From the NCBI RefSeq assembly GCF_006227205.1, contig NZ_VCNG01000018.1:62001-126000 (forward strand): a DNA stretch of 64,000 bases, in the 5' to 3' direction. The DNA comes from Pseudomonas sp. ICMP22404 (GTDB lineage Bacteria > Pseudomonadota > Gammaproteobacteria > Pseudomonadales > Pseudomonadaceae). Under the pieces are notes generated by a model. It saw nothing but the letters and a program-made list of their open reading frames with translations. It searched no databases and was not told where the DNA came from. Position 1 is the stretch's first letter. Every line of letters starts with the position of its first letter. The position numbers and the translations under genes are program-made. This document shows, one piece after another, positions 16,179 through 25,094 of the stretch.

Positions 16179-16311
16179 GGAGGGAGTCATCACGTGATTC
16201 AAAGAACCGCGCATTATAGGGAACAAGTCCCGCGGTTCCTACCGCTGTGCGAGCAGTGGCTATGCTATAGTTCGCGCCCTCATTTTTACCTGCCGATGTG
16301 TTTCGCCCGCC

Positions 16312-16641
16312 ATGACCAAACGTGAAGCTCCAATCTACAAGGTGATTTTCCTCAACCAGGGCCAGGTGTTCGAAATGTACGCCAAGCAGATCTATCAAAG
16401 TGATCTGTGGGGCTTTCTGGAGGTGGAAGAGTTCGTCTTTGGCGAGCGCACGCAAGTGGTCGTCGACCCGAGCGAAGAAAAGCTCAAGGCGCAGTTCGAA
16501 GGCGTGGTGCGCAGTTTCGTGCCGATGCATTCGATCGTACGCATCGACGAAGTCGAACGCCTGGGCACCCCGAAAATCAGCGAAGCCCGGGGTACGGTCG
16601 GCAATGTGATGCCGTTTCCGATGCCGATGCCTGAGAAGTAA
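16312..16641 (+). CDS. DUF1820 family protein
   Basis: The 109-residue cytoplasmic protein matches the DUF1820 family in length and in its IYKVIFLNQGQVFEMYAKQI beginning and LWGFLEVEEFVFGE segment. No function is established. It is divergent from miaB, with a TATAGT-like -10 box near 16266. It ends in a Pro/Met-rich tail (MPFPMPMPEK). Confidence 0.9.
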   Translation: MTKREAPIYKVIFLNQGQVFEMYAKQIYQSDLWGFLEVEEFVFGERTQVVVDPSEEKLKAQFEGVVRSFVPMHSIVRIDEVERLGTPKISEARGTVGNVMPFPMPMPEK

Positions 16642-16651
16642 ATCTGGCTTT

Positions 16652-16780
16652 TGTGGCGAGGGGATTTATCCCCGCTGGGCTGCGCAGCAGCCCCAAAAAA
16701 CTTGTAGCCGACCAGAAATATCGAGGGGGTAGGGTTAGGGCCGCTTCGCGCCCCAGCGGGGATAAATCCCCTCGCCACAG
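16652..16780. repeat. Inverted repeat pair of GTGGCGAGGGGATTTATCCCC type
   Basis: Two copies of a different REP family face each other about 70 bp apart, with GCTGGGCTGCGCAGCAGCCCC and GCTTCGCGCCCCAGC flanking the spacer. They lie between the convergent DUF1820 and Sel1 genes. Another copy of this family is at 55762-55933. Confidence 0.86.
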
Positions 16781-16792
16781 GGGACCTTGGAT

Positions 16793-17347
16793 TCAGGGCA
16801 GGGGCGAGAAGGGCGTGCGCCCATCGGCGTTCTGCAGTTCCATCAGGTATTTGCGGAAGATCTGCCCCAGCACCTGGGTCGCAACTTCCAGTTCGGCACG
16901 GGGCATCTGCTCGGCGACTTCGTCGGCGGTGTCCAACGCATCTTCGGCGCCGTTGACCGCCGCCATCTTCAATACGATGTAGGCCTGGACGTTATTGGCC
17001 GGTACGCCTTCGCCATGGAAGAACATGCCGCCCAGCTTGAATTGTGCCTGGGCATGGCCCTGCAGCGAGGCTTTTTCGAAATAGTTGAGGGCTTGCTTGA
17101 GGTCGCGTGGCGCGCCCTTGCCTTCATAGTAGAACTCGCCCAACTCGTATTGCGCTTGTGCATCGCCTGCGTCCGCCGCTTTTTGACAGGCGTCGAGTGC
17201 CGGTGCGAGATCTTGTGGCTGGGTATTGAGCGTGCAACGGCCCACCGCCGGGATCAACAACGAGTTACCGCCTGCTTGTGCATTCGCGAGCAGCGGCTGA
17301 AGGAGCAACAGGCAGCCCAGGGCAAGGGTGCGGCCGGTGCGGTTCAT
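16793..17347 (-). CDS. Secreted Sel1-repeat protein
   Basis: The 184-residue protein has a Sec signal peptide (about residues 1-24, ending in LLANA) and at least two Sel1-type repeats: AQAQYELGEFYYEGKGAPRD and a second at AQAQFKLGGMFFHGEGV. These solenoids bind partner proteins, so it is likely a periplasmic adaptor. The start at 17347 avoids an unlikely 20-residue extension and has GAGG about 12 bases upstream. No enzyme motif is seen. It lies upstream of, and on the same strand as, nothing closely coupled. Confidence 0.85.
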   Translation of the reverse strand: MNRTGRTLALGCLLLLQPLLANAQAGGNSLLIPAVGRCTLNTQPQDLAPALDACQKAADAGDAQAQYELGEFYYEGKGAPRDLKQALNYFEKASLQGHAQAQFKLGGMFFHGEGVPANNVQAYIVLKMAAVNGAEDALDTADEVAEQMPRAELEVATQVLGQIFRKYLMELQNADGRTPFSPLP

Positions 17348-17564
17348 GGGAATCGACTTACCTCTGAGGGGCGCGCGGACCCTCCGGGGGATCCAATAAG
17401 CGCGCATTATGAAATAAGCAGGGCCATCCTTACAAAGTCTTTACTCGTTTTTCTGCTGCCAGAGCGTGTCGATGACTGCTTTATAGATCAATACGTAGGA
17501 AAAGAGACGAAACGTGTCGGTAATCGCTGACGCCGGTGTCAGCCAGCGTCAGTTATCCACAGGC

Positions 17565-18848
17565 TTACTTCATGGCGGCGAAGGCCCGCTCGGCCGCGTC
17601 GAGGGTGATCTTCAACTCGGCCTCGCCATGGGCGATGGAGGTGAAGCCGGCTTCGAACGCACTCGGCGCCAGATAGACGCCGCCCTCGAGCATCAGGTGG
17701 AAGAAGCGCTTGAAGCGATCCGCGTCGCTGGCCATCACGTCTTCGAACGTCACGATGTCGTCGGCGCCACTGAAATACAGGCCGAACATGCCGCCGGCCT
17801 GGGTGGTCACGAACGGGATGCCGGCCGCGTCGGCGCGCATCTGCAGGCCGTCGAGCAGGCGGGTGGTGAAATCGGTCAGTTCGGCGTGGAAGCCCGGCCG
17901 GCTGATCAGGCGCAGCGTGGTCAGGCCGGCGGCCATGGCCAGCGGGTTGCCCGACAGCGTGCCGGCCTGGTAGACCGGGCCCAGTGGCGCGATGCATTCC
18001 ATGATGGCGCGTTTGCCGCCGAAGCAGCCCACCGGCATGCCGCCGCCGATGATCTTGCCGAAGGTGCTCAGGTCCGGCGTCACGCCGTAATGGGCCTGGG
18101 CACCGCCGAGGGCGACACGGAAACCGGTCATCACTTCGTCGAAGATCAAGACCACGCCGTGTTTGTCGCACAGGTTACGCAAGCCTTCGAGGAAGCCCGG
18201 CGCCGGCGGTACGCAGTTCATGTTGCCGGCCACTGGCTCGACGATGATGCAGGCCACTTCCTGGCCAACCTCTGCGAGCATCTTTTCGACTTCTTCGAGG
18301 TCGTTGAACGGCAGGGTCAGGGTGTGTTTGGCGAACGCCGCCGGTACACCGGCGGAACTCGGCACGCCCTGGGTCAGCGCACCGGAACCGGCCTTGACCA
18401 GCAGGCTGTCGGAGTGACCGTGGTAGCAACCTTCGAACTTGATGATGCTGTCGCGACCGGTGTAGCCCCGTGCCAGGCGGATCGCGCTCATGGTCGCCTC
18501 GGTGCCGGAGCTGACCATGCGCACCATCTCCATCGACGGCACGATGGCGCAGACCAGGTCGGCCATTTCGGTTTCCATGGCGGTCGGGGCGCCATAGGAC
18601 AGACCGTGTTCCAGCTGTTTGCGCACGGCGTCCAGCACCTCTGGATGACTGTGGCCCAGGATCATCGGACCCCACGAGCCCACGTAATCCACATAGCGCT
18701 TGTCGTCTTCGTCGGTTACATAGGCGCCTTCGGCGTGTTTGAAGAACAACGGGGTGCCGCCGACGCTCTTGAATGCACGGACGGGGGAGTTCACGCCGCC
18801 GGGGATATGTTTCTGGGCGTTGGCAAAAAGGGTTTCGGAACGGGACAT
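17565..18848 (-). CDS. hemL: Glutamate-1-semialdehyde 2,1-aminomutase HemL
   Basis: HemL is a PLP enzyme that converts glutamate-1-semialdehyde to 5-aminolevulinate, the committed precursor of haem and vitamin B12. The 427-residue product has the usual N-terminal HIPGGVNSPVRAF, the substrate-loop GSGALTQGVPSSAGVP and the PLP lysine in STFGKIIGGGMPVG. It lies 23 bp after thiE as the last gene of thiD-thiE-hemL, an arrangement known from P. aeruginosa. Confidence 0.97.
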   Translation of the reverse strand: MSRSETLFANAQKHIPGGVNSPVRAFKSVGGTPLFFKHAEGAYVTDEDDKRYVDYVGSWGPMILGHSHPEVLDAVRKQLEHGLSYGAPTAMETEMADLVCAIVPSMEMVRMVSSGTEATMSAIRLARGYTGRDSIIKFEGCYHGHSDSLLVKAGSGALTQGVPSSAGVPAAFAKHTLTLPFNDLEEVEKMLAEVGQEVACIIVEPVAGNMNCVPPAPGFLEGLRNLCDKHGVVLIFDEVMTGFRVALGGAQAHYGVTPDLSTFGKIIGGGMPVGCFGGKRAIMECIAPLGPVYQAGTLSGNPLAMAAGLTTLRLISRPGFHAELTDFTTRLLDGLQMRADAAGIPFVTTQAGGMFGLYFSGADDIVTFEDVMASDADRFKRFFHLMLEGGVYLAPSAFEAGFTSIAHGEAELKITLDAAERAFAAMK

Positions 18849-18871
18849 GGTCGGTCTCTCGAAAACGGAAA

Positions 18872-19498
18872 TTATTTGATCTTCAACAGATCGTTGAATG
18901 CGCGGGCGCGGCGCGTCACTTCATGAGCGTTGTCGGCGCCGAAAAGGCCATGCACCACGGCCAGCAGGTCGACGCCGTGGGCCACCAGCGGGGCGGCATT
19001 GTCCAGGGTGATGCCGCCGATGGCGCACACCGGTACATGCAGTTTGAGGCGAGCCTGTTCGAGCAGTTCAAGGTTTGCGCTGGGCGCACCGGGCTTGGTG
19101 TTGGAGTTGAAGAAGCGGCCGAAGGCTACGTAGCTTGCGCCTTCAGCGGCGGCCTGTGCAGCCAGGTCCAGGCTGGCATGGCAGGTGGACCCGATGATCG
19201 CCTTGTGCCCGAGCAATGCCCGTACCGGCGCCAGCGGCCCATCGGTCTGTCCCAAGTGCACGCCAACGCCCAGGCGCGCCGCCAGTTCGGCGTCGTCGTT
19301 GATGATCAACTGGGTCTTGTAGCGCTCGCACAGGTCGCGCAGGGCTTCGGCTTCCCGCAGGCGCCGGGCCTCGTCGCTGCTTTTATCGCGGTATTGCAGC
19401 AGGGTAACGCCGCCTTCCAGTGCCGCTTCTACATAGGCGAGAAATCTACCGGCCAGCAACTGGCTATCAGTGATGGCATAGAGGCCACGTAATTTCAT
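18872..19498 (-). CDS. thiE: Thiamine-phosphate synthase ThiE
   Basis: ThiE joins HMP-pyrophosphate to thiazole phosphate to make thiamine phosphate. The 208-residue TIM barrel shows LRGLYAITDSQLL, TLLQYRDKSSDEARR, LIINDDAELAARLGVGVHLGQTD and the AIGGITLDNA phosphate-binding loop. The start at 19498 has GAGGG eight bases upstream. It lies 45 bp after thiD in the thiD-thiE-hemL operon. Confidence 0.97.
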   Translation of the reverse strand: MKLRGLYAITDSQLLAGRFLAYVEAALEGGVTLLQYRDKSSDEARRLREAEALRDLCERYKTQLIINDDAELAARLGVGVHLGQTDGPLAPVRALLGHKAIIGSTCHASLDLAAQAAAEGASYVAFGRFFNSNTKPGAPSANLELLEQARLKLHVPVCAIGGITLDNAAPLVAHGVDLLAVVHGLFGADNAHEVTRRARAFNDLLKIK

Positions 19499-19543
19499 TC
19501 CACTGCCCTCTGTTTCTGGCAAAAAATGTGACTGGCAAAAATG

Positions 19544-20341
19544 TTACGAGCAGAAATCCAACGGCAGGCGACGTGGCACGAACTGGCCTTTGCCCAGTTG
19601 TTCGGCGTCGCGCAGGGTGCGCCAGGTGTAATCCAGGGCGGTGCGCACGGCACTGGCGAGCTGTTCGCCTTGGGCCAGTCGACCGGCCAGGGCGCTGGCC
19701 AGGGTGCAACCGGAACCATGGTAGCTGCCGGGCAAGCGCTGGCAGGTAAACGTCTCGCGGTGTCCGTCGCGGCTGTACAGACGATTATGGACTTCATGTT
19801 CGTCGCCATGCCCGCCGGTGATCAACAGGTGCTTGACGAAGGGCAGCAGTTTTTCGGCGCACTCATCGGCGCTGCCTTCGGGCAGTTCGGCGAGGATGCG
19901 GGCTTCCGGCAGGTTCGGGGTGGCAATGATCGCCAGGGGCAGCAGGCGTTCGCGCATGGCGTAGCCGACTTCATCCTTGCCCAGGCGTCCGCCGCCGCCA
20001 GCGCGCAGCACCGGGTCGCAGACCATGGGCAGGTGCGGGTGCGCCTGGAGCAGTTCGACCACGGTGTCGACCATCTCCAGGGAGCCGAGCATGCCCAGCT
20101 TGACCGCCGCCACCGACGAATCGTTGAGCACGGCATTGGCTTGCGCCAGGACCCACTCGCGATCGAGTACGCGGAAGTCGCTTACGTTCACCGTGTCTTG
20201 CACGGTCAGCGCGGTAACGGCCGGGGCGGCATGGCAACCCTGGGCGAGAAGGGCTTCGATATCTGCCTGCAAGCCGGCGCCACCACTGGGGTCGTGGCCG
20301 GAGAGACAGAGGACAACGGGGCGAGAGCTGTAGATATTCAT
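19544..20341 (-). CDS. thiD: Hydroxymethylpyrimidine/phosphomethylpyrimidine kinase ThiD
   Basis: ThiD phosphorylates HMP and HMP-P in the pyrimidine branch of thiamine synthesis. The 265-residue ribokinase-fold protein has CLSGHDPSGGAGLQADIEA near the N-terminus, VCDPVLRAGGGG, and the GSGCTLASALAG anion-hole motif near the C-terminus. The ATG at 20341 is preferred to the upstream in-frame start because it gives the normal N-terminus. It is the first gene of the operon and is divergent from ladS across 289 bp. I saw no TPP riboswitch there. Confidence 0.96.
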   Translation of the reverse strand: MNIYSSRPVVLCLSGHDPSGGAGLQADIEALLAQGCHAAPAVTALTVQDTVNVSDFRVLDREWVLAQANAVLNDSSVAAVKLGMLGSLEMVDTVVELLQAHPHLPMVCDPVLRAGGGGRLGKDEVGYAMRERLLPLAIIATPNLPEARILAELPEGSADECAEKLLPFVKHLLITGGHGDEHEVHNRLYSRDGHRETFTCQRLPGSYHGSGCTLASALAGRLAQGEQLASAVRTALDYTWRTLRDAEQLGKGQFVPRRLPLDFCS

Positions 20342-20630
20342 GGTGCGCGAGCTTACCACCAAACCCCTGTGGTCGGCGCCACCGATAAATTCCCCGTGCG
20401 ATGCGCCGCGGCAGCATGCAACTTGACCAAAGCAACAGCTCTATCTCAATGCTTTGCTCTGAAACGCCCGTTCTAGAGCCTTCTGCAAGAGAGATTTCAA
20501 TGGTGCAAGTTGGCCATCAACGGCTATGCTAAGGATGGATCCAACTTAATAACAGGTAATGCCGGTTTTACGTCTACTCAGGGAATGGGGGGCTTCCTGA
20601 CTCAACCGGACAGGCCACGCTGGGGCTTAA

Positions 20631-23015
20631 ATGCGCTATTTGCTGATGTTGCTGCTGTGCTTGTCCCCTTTGGCAAGCGCCCTCGAATTCGACGAGTTCA
20701 CCCAAAGCCTGCCCCTGGGCCAAGCGCTGCAAGTGTTCGAAGACGCAAACGGCACCGCCACCCTCGACGATGTGCTGGCCGAAGCCGCTGCCGGTCGCTT
20801 CAAGCCCCATGACAAGGAAACGCTGAATGCCGGTTACTCGCGGTCGGCGTTCTGGCTGAAAATCGACCTCCATTACCGTCCCCACAATGTGAATGCCCAG
20901 CGCACCTGGTTACTGGAGCTGGCCTATCCGCCCTTGGATCATCTCGATCTGTATCTGCCTGATACCAGCGGAGTCTACCGTCTGGTTCGCCAGACCGGCG
21001 ATGCGCTGCCATTCAACGCCCGGGAAATTCGTCAGAACAGCTACCTGTTCAGCCTGGATTTTGTCCCCGATCAGCGCCAGACCGTTTATCTGCGCCTGCA
21101 GAGCCAGGGGTCGATCCAGGCGCCGCTGACCCTGTGGTCCAGCACTGCTTATCTCGAACAGCAGCCGGTGCGCTTGTATGTGCTGGGGATTATCTATGGC
21201 GTGCTGCTGGGCATGCTGGTGTACAACTTGTTCATCTACCTGAGTGTGCGGGACACCAGTTATCTCTATTACATCGTCTATATCGCCTCGTTCGGCTTGT
21301 ACCAGTTGTCGGTCAACGGTGCCGCCGCCGAGTATTTCTGGCCGGACAACCCTTGGTGGACCAACGCCGCGACACCATTCTTCATCGGCTGCGCGGCTCT
21401 GTTCGGCAGTCAGTTTGCCCGCAGCTTCCTGCAAACCGCCCAACACAGTCGCTGGCTCGATCGCCTGTTGTTGGCGCTGATCGTCTTCGGCGCGGTGGTG
21501 GTGGGCCTGTCGCTGATGGCCAGTTACGCCCTGGCCCTGCGTCTGGCGACGGCGCTGGCGCTGGTGTTCACGGTGGTGATTTTTGCTGCCGGCCTGTTCG
21601 CCTGGTGGCGTGGGCTGAGGGTGGCGCGTTACTTCATCATTGCCTGGTCGGCGTTTTTGCTGGGAGGCATCGTCAATACCCTGATGGTGCTCGGTTATCT
21701 GCCGAACGTGTTCCTGACCATGTACGCCAGCCAGATCGGCTCGGCCATCGAAGTGGCGTTGTTGTCCCTGGCCCTGGCCGACCGCATCAATGCCATGCGT
21801 GAGCAACAGGCCCAGACCCTGCTGGATGCCGGGCAGAAGCTGGAAGTGCTCAACCAGCAACTGGCCCACGGTAACAAGCTCAAGGACGAATTCCTCGCGA
21901 CCCTGACCCATGAACTGCGTACGCCCATGAATGGCGTCATCGGCTCGCTGGAGTTGATGGAAACCGTCGAGATGGACGAGGAGCTGACCCAATACCAACA
22001 GACCGCCGCCGGCTCGGCGCGGGACATGATGCGCATGGTCAACGGCATGCTGACCCTCACGGAATTGCAGGCCGGCAAGCTCAAGGTCAATCCGGCGCCG
22101 TTCAGCCTGCGCGGGATGCTCGATGTCTTGCAGGTGCAGTTCGCGGCCAGTGCGCAGGCCAAGGGCCTGGATTTCAAGGTCGATGTGGCGCCGGGTCTGG
22201 CGGATCGGTTGCTCGGTGACAGCTGCAAGTTGACCCAGTGCCTGGAATGCCTGCTGGACAACGCCATCAAATTCACCCGGGTGGGCGGCCTGGCCCTGCG
22301 AGTCAGCGGCAAACCGATGGAGCATGATCGCTGGGGGCTGTCCTTCGCCGTGATCGACACAGGGATCGGCTTCACCGATCTGGGCGAGGCGACCTTGTAC
22401 CAGCGTTTCTTCCAGCTCGACGGCTCCATGACCCGTGAGTACGGCGGCCTGGGCGTGGGCCTGGCAATTTGTCGGCAGTTGGTGGGGTTGATGGGGGGCC
22501 GCTTGACCCATACGTCCGAGCCTGGGCGCGGCAGCCGCTTCCAGCTGGACATCGAATTTGAAATGGCTTTGCCGATGGCGAGCTCCACGCCGTTTCCGTT
22601 CAGCAAAAGACACGGCATGCGTCAGCCTCAGGACTGTACGGTGCTGCTGGCCGATGACGACAGCATCGATCAACTGGTCATGCGCGGCATGCTGCTCAAG
22701 CTGGGCTACCGGGTGCGCACCGCCGACAGTGGCCGTGGGGCGCTGGAAATGTTGCGGGACGGCAGTTTCGATGCCGTGGTGCTCGATTGCCAGTCGCCAC
22801 CTTTGGACGGTGTGTCAGTCTGCTGCCAGATCCGTACCCTGGCCGGCTGTGAGGAGTTGCCGGTGCTGGTGGTCGGCCCGAACCTGGACCCGAATGGTTG
22901 TCCGGCGGGCGCCTTGGTCGATTACTTGGGCAAACCGGTGAAGTTCGAGGTTCTGCAGGCGATTTTGCAACGTCGCGTGCTGTGTCCGGGGCAGGGCGAA
23001 AGCGCCGACATTTAG
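20631..23015 (+). CDS. ladS: Hybrid sensor histidine kinase LadS
   Basis: LadS feeds into the Gac/Rsm pathway that switches between planktonic and biofilm modes. The 794-residue protein has a signal peptide, a periplasmic 7TMR-DISMED2 sensor domain (about 30-180), seven membrane helices (7TMR-DISM, about 185-385), a HisKA domain with the H-box TLTHELRTPMNG, an HATPase domain (NAIKF, DTGIGF, GGLGVGLAI) and a C-terminal receiver (LLADDDS, VVLDCQSPP, YLGKPVK). Domain order and length match P. aeruginosa LadS, which is also next to thiD. The ATG at 20631 follows a GGGG stretch. Confidence 0.93.
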   Translation: MRYLLMLLLCLSPLASALEFDEFTQSLPLGQALQVFEDANGTATLDDVLAEAAAGRFKPHDKETLNAGYSRSAFWLKIDLHYRPHNVNAQRTWLLELAYPPLDHLDLYLPDTSGVYRLVRQTGDALPFNAREIRQNSYLFSLDFVPDQRQTVYLRLQSQGSIQAPLTLWSSTAYLEQQPVRLYVLGIIYGVLLGMLVYNLFIYLSVRDTSYLYYIVYIASFGLYQLSVNGAAAEYFWPDNPWWTNAATPFFIGCAALFGSQFARSFLQTAQHSRWLDRLLLALIVFGAVVVGLSLMASYALALRLATALALVFTVVIFAAGLFAWWRGLRVARYFIIAWSAFLLGGIVNTLMVLGYLPNVFLTMYASQIGSAIEVALLSLALADRINAMREQQAQTLLDAGQKLEVLNQQLAHGNKLKDEFLATLTHELRTPMNGVIGSLELMETVEMDEELTQYQQTAAGSARDMMRMVNGMLTLTELQAGKLKVNPAPFSLRGMLDVLQVQFAASAQAKGLDFKVDVAPGLADRLLGDSCKLTQCLECLLDNAIKFTRVGGLALRVSGKPMEHDRWGLSFAVIDTGIGFTDLGEATLYQRFFQLDGSMTREYGGLGVGLAICRQLVGLMGGRLTHTSEPGRGSRFQLDIEFEMALPMASSTPFPFSKRHGMRQPQDCTVLLADDDSIDQLVMRGMLLKLGYRVRTADSGRGALEMLRDGSFDAVVLDCQSPPLDGVSVCCQIRTLAGCEELPVLVVGPNLDPNGCPAGALVDYLGKPVKFEVLQAILQRRVLCPGQGESADI

Positions 23016-23088
23016 GCGGGTATGACACTTTGTTCGGCCTGGAGGCAGTGCTTAACTGGTTCCTGCTGGCCGACCGAGGAGCCCTGTC

Positions 23089-24738
23089 ATGAACCTGCAC
23101 CAGTTCGCCGAAACCCACGACGTCACCAATCAGCCGCCCTCCCTGGACGGCGCCAACCTGTATCGCATCGACTTGCCGCTGCAGCAATGGTCGCAGCGTT
23201 TCGGTGCCGGCTGGGCCCAGGCACGGATCGATGAGTACGGTGGGTTGGCCGGCGGGCCGCTGATGGAGGCAGGGTTCCTGGCCAACCAGAACAAACCGGT
23301 ATTCTCCAGCCATGACCGCTATGGTCACCGCGTTGATCTGGTGGAGTTCCATCCCGCTTATCACCAGCTGATGCGTACCGCCATCGAGCATGGCCTGCCC
23401 AGCCTGCCCTGGTCTCATCCGCAACCCGGCGCCCATGTGGCCCGGGCGTCGATGACGTATCTGCACAGCCAGGCCGAAGCCGGCACGGGCTGCCCGTTGA
23501 CCATGACCTTTGCCAGTGTCCCGGCGCTGCGCTTGCAGCCGGACCTGGCTGAGCGCTGGATGCCGAAAGTGCTCGCCACCGAGTACGACCCGCGCAATGT
23601 CGGCATGGCCCACAAGGCCGGCGTTACCCTTGGCATGGCGATGACCGAAAAACAGGGCGGCACCGATGTGCGGGCCAATACCACCAAGGCCTTCCCGGTG
23701 GGCGCCCGGGGGCCGGGCCAGGCCTATGAACTGGTGGGCCACAAGTGGTTCTGTTCGGCGCCGATGTGCGATGCCTTCCTGACCCTGGCTCAGACCGACA
23801 AGGGGCTGACCTGTTTCCTGTTGCCGCGCCATCGTCCGGACGACACCCGCAACCAGTTCTATATCCAGCGCCTGAAAAACAAGCTGGGCAACTGCTCCAA
23901 TGCTTCCAGCGAAGTCGAGTTTCGCGGTGCCCTGGCCTGGATGATTGGTGAGGAGGGGCGCGGCGTGCCGACCATTATCGAGATGGTCGCCATGACCCGC
24001 TTCGATTGCATGGTCGGTTCCAGCGCCCTGATGCGCCAGGCGTTGACCCAGGCCAGCCATCACTGTGCCCATCGGACAGTCGGCGGCAGGCTGTTGAGTG
24101 AGCAGCCCTTGATGCAGAACGTGCTGGCCGACCTGGCGCTGGAAAGCGAGTCCGCGTTGGCCTTGAGTTTGCGCATGGGGCGGGCGCTGGATCACTTGAG
24201 TGACGAGCACGAAGCCAAGTTCGCCCGGCTGGTGACGGCAGTGGGCAAGTACTGGATCTGCAAGCGCGCCCCCGTGATGATCAATGAAGCTGCCGAGTGC
24301 ATGGGGGGCGCCGGTTATGTCGAAGACAGCATCCTGCCGCGCCTGTACCGGGAGGCGCCGGTCAATTCAACGTGGGAAGGCTCCGGCAACGTGCAATGCC
24401 TCGATGTGTTGCGGGCCCTGTCCAAGGAACCTGGTGTGTTGGATGTATTGTTCAATGAGTTGGGCGACGGCCACGGCGACAAGCGCCTGGCCAACCACAT
24501 CCACCAATTACAGGCGGCGTTCAAGGACACCGACGATATCCAGTTTCGCGCCCGACAATTGACCGAAGACATCGCCGTGGGCCTGCAAGCCAAGCTGTTG
24601 CTGGAGGCGGGCAACAGCGACGTCAGCGACGCCTTCATCGCCAGCCGCCTGGGTTCGACTGGCCGGGTCTACGGCGCCTTGCCACGGGGTTTGAATGTGG
24701 AAGCCATCGTGACGCGTTCTACCCCGCAAGGGTTTTGA
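23089..24738 (+). CDS. AidB-like acyl-CoA dehydrogenase
   Basis: The 549-residue flavoprotein resembles E. coli AidB (541 residues): a long N-terminal domain, the FAD-binding GMAMTEKQGGTDVRANTT motif, KNKLGNCSNASSEVEF, and the ECMGGAGYVEDS segment of acyl-CoA dehydrogenases. AidB is induced by alkylating agents, binds DNA and protects it; isovaleryl-CoA dehydrogenase activity is weak. The start has AGGAG eight bases upstream. Acting on acyl-CoA or on DNA protection cannot be told from sequence alone. It lies 73 bp after ladS. Confidence 0.88.
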   Translation: MNLHQFAETHDVTNQPPSLDGANLYRIDLPLQQWSQRFGAGWAQARIDEYGGLAGGPLMEAGFLANQNKPVFSSHDRYGHRVDLVEFHPAYHQLMRTAIEHGLPSLPWSHPQPGAHVARASMTYLHSQAEAGTGCPLTMTFASVPALRLQPDLAERWMPKVLATEYDPRNVGMAHKAGVTLGMAMTEKQGGTDVRANTTKAFPVGARGPGQAYELVGHKWFCSAPMCDAFLTLAQTDKGLTCFLLPRHRPDDTRNQFYIQRLKNKLGNCSNASSEVEFRGALAWMIGEEGRGVPTIIEMVAMTRFDCMVGSSALMRQALTQASHHCAHRTVGGRLLSEQPLMQNVLADLALESESALALSLRMGRALDHLSDEHEAKFARLVTAVGKYWICKRAPVMINEAAECMGGAGYVEDSILPRLYREAPVNSTWEGSGNVQCLDVLRALSKEPGVLDVLFNELGDGHGDKRLANHIHQLQAAFKDTDDIQFRARQLTEDIAVGLQAKLLLEAGNSDVSDAFIASRLGSTGRVYGALPRGLNVEAIVTRSTPQGF

Positions 24739-24765
24739 GAAGCTCGCGACAGGCACCAGCCCAAT

Positions 24766-24985
24766 GTGGGGGCGAGCCTGCTCGCGATGGCGTCGGTACA
24801 TCCGGCATCAATGCAAGCTGACCCACCGCCATCGCGAGCAGGCTCGCTCCCACAGGGGATTGGCGGTGAGCATGGAGGGCGTGTCCACCCGAGATCAGGG
24901 TGGGAGCGAGCCTGCTCGCGAAGGCGTCGGCCCATCCAACATCGATGCAAGTTGACCCGGCGCTGTCGCGAGTAGGCTCTCTCCC
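24766..24985. repeat. Cluster of four REP elements (two inverted pairs)
   Basis: Copies at about 24766-24791, 24826-24855, 24899-24926 and 24962-24985 alternate in orientation, forming two hairpin pairs. The fourth is degenerate (GAGTAGGCTCTCTCCCGC). They fill most of the 356-bp gap between the AidB-like gene and amn; no gene is seen in it. Confidence 0.87.
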
Positions 24986-25094
24986 GCAGTGGAGCTTCGG
25001 TGGATGATCGAGGGTGTCCAGCACGCCACTGTTCCCGTAAGACGGCGATGCAGGCAAGATGAAGGTCTGCAAGTCAGAACACAGGAAGCTGATC

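Noticed and set aside
17527..17552. CTGACGC/GCGTCAG inverted repeat downstream of hemL as a terminator
   Set aside because: The stem is only 7 bp with a 12-base loop, and there is no T-tract in the hemL direction.
20342..20630. Possible TPP riboswitch upstream of thiD
   Set aside because: I see no thi-box core in the gap on the thiD strand, and thiD in Pseudomonas is not typically under such control.
24766..24985. Regularly alternating repeats that might suggest a CRISPR array
   Set aside because: The units alternate in orientation, are REP palindromes with unequal spacers, and no cas gene is present.
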